From Methanomethylovorans sp. (GTDB taxonomy: Archaea > Halobacteriota > Methanosarcinia > Methanosarcinales > Methanosarcinaceae), in contig JAHFZE010000310.1 of the NCBI GenBank assembly GCA_020854785.1, positions 1 to 6,216 of the forward strand: DNA of 6,216 nt, written 5' to 3'. Position numbers and translations under genes: made by a program. The notes beneath the pieces are model-generated. The model did not search any database. It had not been told where the DNA came from and was given only the letters and a program-made list of their open reading frames with translations. Below, piece by piece: positions 3,207-6,216 of the stretch. Every line of letters begins with the position of its first letter. The stretch's first letter is position 1.

Positions 3207-5834
3207 AATAAATATTATAAACTGATCATAGGCGGAGCTTTATTAGGCCTCATAGCATTATGTGGCATAGCAGATGCCATACCTTTAAATTCCACAGGGA
3301 ATAGAGTATGGGATGTAGATTCTAATTTAAGCTTGAAATATACATGGACATCGCAAAGTTTCTCTGGATTTTTCTATGATGTGAATACAGGAGAAGGAAC
3401 TGAAAAACTCACCATAGAACTTGAGAACCCTTCTGATAGAGTAATAGGCACCCAGAAACTTGTTTATGAAACAAGTCCGACAAGTTGTGATTTTAATTAT
3501 GAGGACTGGGGTAAATACCAGGCGATTGGTTTTTTAACAGACCGGTATTTTGCAGGATACTCTGATACGATCTTAAGTAACAACCTGAGCCTTGTGGCTG
3601 ATGAGAAGCTTGCCAAAGTACTGATAGACACCAATGAAAGAAAATCACTGTACACTGGATCGTCACTCATACTGAAAGAAGGTTATGAGCTTGATATCAA
3701 AGAAGTGGACAGAGATGGTAAAAAGGTCCTGATAGATCTAAAAAAGAATGGAAGACACGTAGATACGGATCTTGTCAGATCAAATGGTGCCTACACCTAT
3801 AAGAAAAACATGGGCCTAAATGATGATGTGGTTATCATTGCAGTCCATCTTGACGATATATTCAAAGGAACCGAAACCAATGCAGTTTTTATAGATGGTA
3901 TATTTCAGATATCAGATGAACTTATCAGTATAAATTCAAGTGAAACCTACGGAAAAATGGAAGTTTCTGCCATATCTCCTGAAAAGATAACTATGAAGAA
4001 CCAGGAGAAGATCCTGCTTAAAAAAGGAGAGAACATTGGCCTAATGGGAAAACTCAAATTCATAGTGGCTGATGACAATAAACTGCGATTTGCACCCACG
4101 ATAGAAAGGTCCGAGCCGGGAAACTTTCTTTTAAGAGGTACAGTAGCTGAAGAAGAGTTCAAATGGACACCTATGAACTTTGAAGGATTCTATTATAATA
4201 TTGATGAAGGGATAGGTGCAGAATCACTGGTCGTCAAAGAAATAGATTACAGGACTATAGAGAAAGATGGACTGGAATATAGAAGTCAGCCCCAACAAGT
4301 CAGATTTGAACATGATGAATGGGGAGAGTTCGAAGTCATGGGATTTCTTGCAGACAAATATTTTGCAGGTTACTCTGATAATAAGTTTTCGGATGGTATA
4401 AGCCTAATATTAAATGGTGAACTTGCTAAAGTGCTGATAGATACCGAAGAGAAAAAAACAGTATTTTCCGGATCTTCTTTGTTGCTGGAAGAAGGATATG
4501 AATTAGAAATAAAGGAAGTTGATAGTGATGGAAGTAAAGTACTACTTTCACTATACAGAGATGGCACCCTGCTTGACACCGACACTGTTCATTCAAAAGA
4601 TGATTATATCTATAGTTCAGATATAGGTTCGGTTGAAGGCGTGCCTATTATAATCGTACATTTAGAAGACATATTCAGAGGAACTGAGACAAATGCCGTT
4701 TTTATTGAAGGTATATTTCAGGTGTCCCAGGAATGTGTAACAGTAGAAACAGGTAATAAATATGGACTGATGGAAGTAACCGACGTATCTGCTGATGGGA
4801 TCGCTATGAAGAACATGGATAAAATATCCCTTTCCAGAAATAAAGTGATAGGAGTCATGGGCAACATACAGCTCCATGTAGTTGATTCCAATGAACTAAG
4901 ATATTATCCATTTATCGAAAGGAATACAATCCCCCTTGAATCCCTCGAGATAGAAGTACCTGGAACGATCATAGAGGGAGAAACTGTAAAGATCACAGTG
5001 TCTTCACGTGGGGGAGCAGTAGCAGATGTAATTGTAAGCATCGGTCAAAATGATATTGGTCGTACTTCACAAGAAGGCACGATCAAATATCTGGCATCTG
5101 ATGCTGGGAAGTTGAAGATAATTGCTACTAAGGATGGATTTGTATCTGCATCTGAAGAAATAGAAGTTATTGCAAGGAATGATGAAACCCGCAAGATAAG
5201 CATAGATATCTCAAAAGATGACGTATATGAAGGAGATGTCATATCGATCTCTACTGTGAAAGCCCTAAGTGGAGAGCCTGTCCCAGGAGTTGAAATGTTA
5301 TACGACGGAAATAACATTGGTAATACTTCTGATAAGGGAAAACTGGAATATGTTGTAAAAGATCCAGGGATACACAAGATCAGAACCATTCCCAATGGTT
5401 TCCTGCCTGCAGAATACAACCTGGAGGTCATTGCACGTGAGGCGAAATACATATACTCTGGATTGAAGATCATGCCAATGGATCCCAGAACAAAAGAGAA
5501 CATAAGTTTTTCAGTTGAGATCACGAACGCTGGTACTGCAGCCGGAGAAGAGCAGGTGGGTTTTAACATCAATGGATCTCTGATCGATACCAAGAAAGTT
5601 GTCCTCGAAATCGATGAAAGTACTCTTTTGAATTTTAGTTATATGCCTGCAGAAGCAGGAATATATAATGCACAGATAGGAACTGAAACACTTGATTTTC
5701 AAGTGCAGAAAAAGAGCGTGATCCCCTATGCAGGATCTGGTCTTGTGATCCTATTGGTAGTATGTGGAGCAGGGCACTCAATTATCAAAATGGAAGGAAA
5801 AAGGAACAGAAGGGTGAAGAAAAAGGGACTTTAA
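3204..5834 (+). CDS. S-layer family protein with two S-layer domains, Ig-like stalk and membrane anchor
   Basis: This 876-residue surface protein has a signal peptide (1-25: basic MNKYYK, hydrophobic core, ADA before the likely cut). Two S-layer domains of the Methanosarcina type follow (about 35-303 and 317-574). They align with an offset of 271-273 residues: for example YFAGYSD recurs at 115 and 386, and GTETNAVFI at 222 and 493. Residues 580-657 and 664-744 are two Ig-like repeats, each ending in a similar EVIA segment. Residues 748-835 resemble a CARDB module. A transmembrane helix (about 840-862) and a basic tail (KRNRRVKKK) anchor it. In M. acetivorans, proteins with two such domains and a C-terminal helix tile the S-layer. 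The longer stalk here suggests a minor or specialised lattice protein. Eight N-X-S/T sequons occur (29, 41, 127, 244, 707, 766, 790, 810). C20 lacks a proper lipobox. Confidence 0.9.
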   Translation: MNKYYKLIIGGALLGLIALCGIADAIPLNSTGNRVWDVDSNLSLKYTWTSQSFSGFFYDVNTGEGTEKLTIELENPSDRVIGTQKLVYETSPTSCDFNYEDWGKYQAIGFLTDRYFAGYSDTILSNNLSLVADEKLAKVLIDTNERKSLYTGSSLILKEGYELDIKEVDRDGKKVLIDLKKNGRHVDTDLVRSNGAYTYKKNMGLNDDVVIIAVHLDDIFKGTETNAVFIDGIFQISDELISINSSETYGKMEVSAISPEKITMKNQEKILLKKGENIGLMGKLKFIVADDNKLRFAPTIERSEPGNFLLRGTVAEEEFKWTPMNFEGFYYNIDEGIGAESLVVKEIDYRTIEKDGLEYRSQPQQVRFEHDEWGEFEVMGFLADKYFAGYSDNKFSDGISLILNGELAKVLIDTEEKKTVFSGSSLLLEEGYELEIKEVDSDGSKVLLSLYRDGTLLDTDTVHSKDDYIYSSDIGSVEGVPIIIVHLEDIFRGTETNAVFIEGIFQVSQECVTVETGNKYGLMEVTDVSADGIAMKNMDKISLSRNKVIGVMGNIQLHVVDSNELRYYPFIERNTIPLESLEIEVPGTIIEGETVKITVSSRGGAVADVIVSIGQNDIGRTSQEGTIKYLASDAGKLKIIATKDGFVSASEEIEVIARNDETRKISIDISKDDVYEGDVISISTVKALSGEPVPGVEMLYDGNNIGNTSDKGKLEYVVKDPGIHKIRTIPNGFLPAEYNLEVIAREAKYIYSGLKIMPMDPRTKENISFSVEITNAGTAAGEEQVGFNINGSLIDTKKVVLEIDESTLLNFSYMPAEAGIYNAQIGTETLDFQVQKKSVIPYAGSGLVILLVVCGAGHSIIKMEGKRNRRVKKKGL
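3345..4925 (+). repeat. Internal duplication encoding the two S-layer domains
   Basis: The first copy (about 3345-4112) and the second (about 4164-4925) encode homologous domains. DNA identity is still visible in places: TTTTGCAGGATACTCTGATA at 3548 recurs at 4361 with one change, an offset of 813 bp, or exactly 271 codons. Protein similarity is high in the middle (residues 110-190 against 381-461) and lower at the edges. This indicates an old tandem duplication, shared by the family, rather than a recent event. Confidence 0.85.
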
Positions 5835-5873
5835 AAAGTCTTCACCCAAATTTACTATCTTCATTTATTTTTT
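5812..5873 (+). terminator. Stem-loop plus T-run overlapping the S-layer gene stop
   Basis: GGGTGAAG (5812-5819) pairs with CTTCACCC (5840-5847). Beyond an 8-nt bulge (AAAAAGGG), ACTTT (5828-5832) pairs with AAAGT (5835-5839) around a 2-nt loop. A T-rich stretch follows, with TTTTTT at 5868-5873. The left arm lies in the codons for the basic tail, and the TAA stop is in the apex. Archaeal polymerase stops at the T-run; the hairpin may set the mature 3' end or stabilise the message. Confidence 0.6.
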
Positions 5874-5899
5874 CGTTCCATTAGATACATAACCAATAG

Positions 5900-5908
5900 A
5901 TTAAATTG
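5900..5908 (+). promoter_or_regulatory. TATA-like element for the Nudix-family gene
   Basis: ATTAAATTG is centred about 27 nt before the ATG at 5931, and no Shine-Dalgarno is visible upstream of that ATG. Together these fit a leaderless transcript starting at or next to the start codon. The match to the TATA consensus is only moderate, and a second AT-rich stretch (ATTATATC, 5918-5925) lies closer. Confidence 0.3.
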
Positions 5909-5930
5909 ACAAAATAGATTATATCTCCGT

Positions 5931-6216
5931 ATGTTCCAAAATATTCCTTTTTCGAACGATGAACTGGATTTCACATATCCTTTACCTTCATACTTCAAGC
6001 ATCACCCTTCATGTTACATATATGTCCATAATGGAAAAGTAGTTGCAGATTCCGCAGATCTATCAGATTCTCCTGAGATCCTTCATGACTGCATTGAGGA
6101 TATAAGAACAAAAAAGATCGTTCAATACGTAGGAGCACTTGGTGAGAAACTATGTTATGCCATAGGGCTTGGGTCGGACGATGGGATCCCTGATGGAATG
6201 CAGTTAGTGTTCTTAA
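5931..6216 (+). CDS. Probable NudC-like NAD+ diphosphatase, N-terminal part (cut by window end)
   Basis: This open frame runs from ATG 5931 to the window end, giving 95 codons and one extra base; the 3' part is missing. The frame closes upstream at 5907-5909 with no other start codon between, so the start is firm. The translation begins MFQNIPFSNDELDFTYPLPS, includes YIYVHNGKVV, and continues with QYVGALGEKLCYAIGL, then PDGMQLVFL. This order, a short strand carrying a displayed value, then YLG-x-x-x-x-x-x-CYA and a G-M-x-L-x-x-L ending, resembles the Nudix-like N-terminal domain of NADH pyrophosphatases (NudC). Those enzymes hydrolyse NAD(H) to NMN(H) and AMP. The zinc ribbon and catalytic Nudix box would lie beyond the window, so the call rests on the N-terminal pattern only. 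It is separated from the S-layer gene by a terminator and is probably transcribed alone. Confidence 0.55.
   Translation, partial: MFQNIPFSNDELDFTYPLPSYFKHHPSCYIYVHNGKVVADSADLSDSPEILHDCIEDIRTKKIVQYVGALGEKLCYAIGLGSDDGIPDGMQLVFL

Noticed and set aside
3246..3278. Possible lipoprotein signal (LIALCG) in the S-layer protein
   Set aside because: The residue before the cysteine is leucine instead of a small residue, the match sits inside the hydrophobic core, and a normal ADA cleavage site follows.
5045..5593. 182-codon open frame on the minus strand inside the S-layer gene
   Set aside because: It lies fully antisense to well-defined Ig-like and CARDB-like modules, is rich in serine and proline as expected of a shadow frame, and shows no family I recognise.

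Overview
The window looks like chromosome from a methanogenic archaeon of the Methanosarcinaceae. The reasons are an archaeal S13-S4-S11-RpoD gene order, an RpoD carrying two complete [4Fe-4S] ferredoxin motifs, oligo-T rather than bacterial terminators, archaeal TATA boxes, and a cell-surface protein with the duplicated S-layer domain typical of Methanosarcina relatives. No species can be named from the sequence alone.

Left half (minus strand). A compact operon reads right to left: rps13 (2666-2220), rps4 (2207-1647), rps11 (1634-1254) and rpoD (1223-429). Gaps are 12, 12 and 30 nt, and every gene has a visible Shine-Dalgarno sequence. A perfect 10-bp hairpin (390-417) then separates rpoD from a tRNA-Leu(GAG) gene (374-290). 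The products are three small-subunit ribosomal proteins, the RNA polymerase assembly subunit D and a tRNA, so the block supplies both translation and transcription machinery. The L18e gene that follows this tRNA in several archaea is not present in the 289 bases left of it. That stretch holds only oligo-T runs, inverted repeats and no convincing ORF.

Middle (2667-3203). A divergent intergenic region of about 540 bases carries TATA-like elements on each strand. The rps13 side has a leader with two hairpins. The other side has a 20-bp-spaced duplicated TATA element followed by a three-tier stem-loop just before the next gene.

Right half (plus strand). A TTG-started gene (3204-5834) encodes an 876-residue secreted, membrane-anchored S-layer-type protein. 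It has a signal peptide, two tandem S-layer domains, two Ig-like repeats, a CARDB-like module, one transmembrane helix and a basic cytoplasmic tail. A stem-loop plus T-run that starts inside its last codons probably ends the transcript. The last gene (from 5931, cut by the window edge) resembles the N-terminal domain of NudC-type Nudix hydrolases and may be leaderless.

No mobile element, CRISPR array or defence system is visible. The least explained parts are the structured 5' leaders, especially that of the S-layer gene, and the modular stalk of the S-layer protein.
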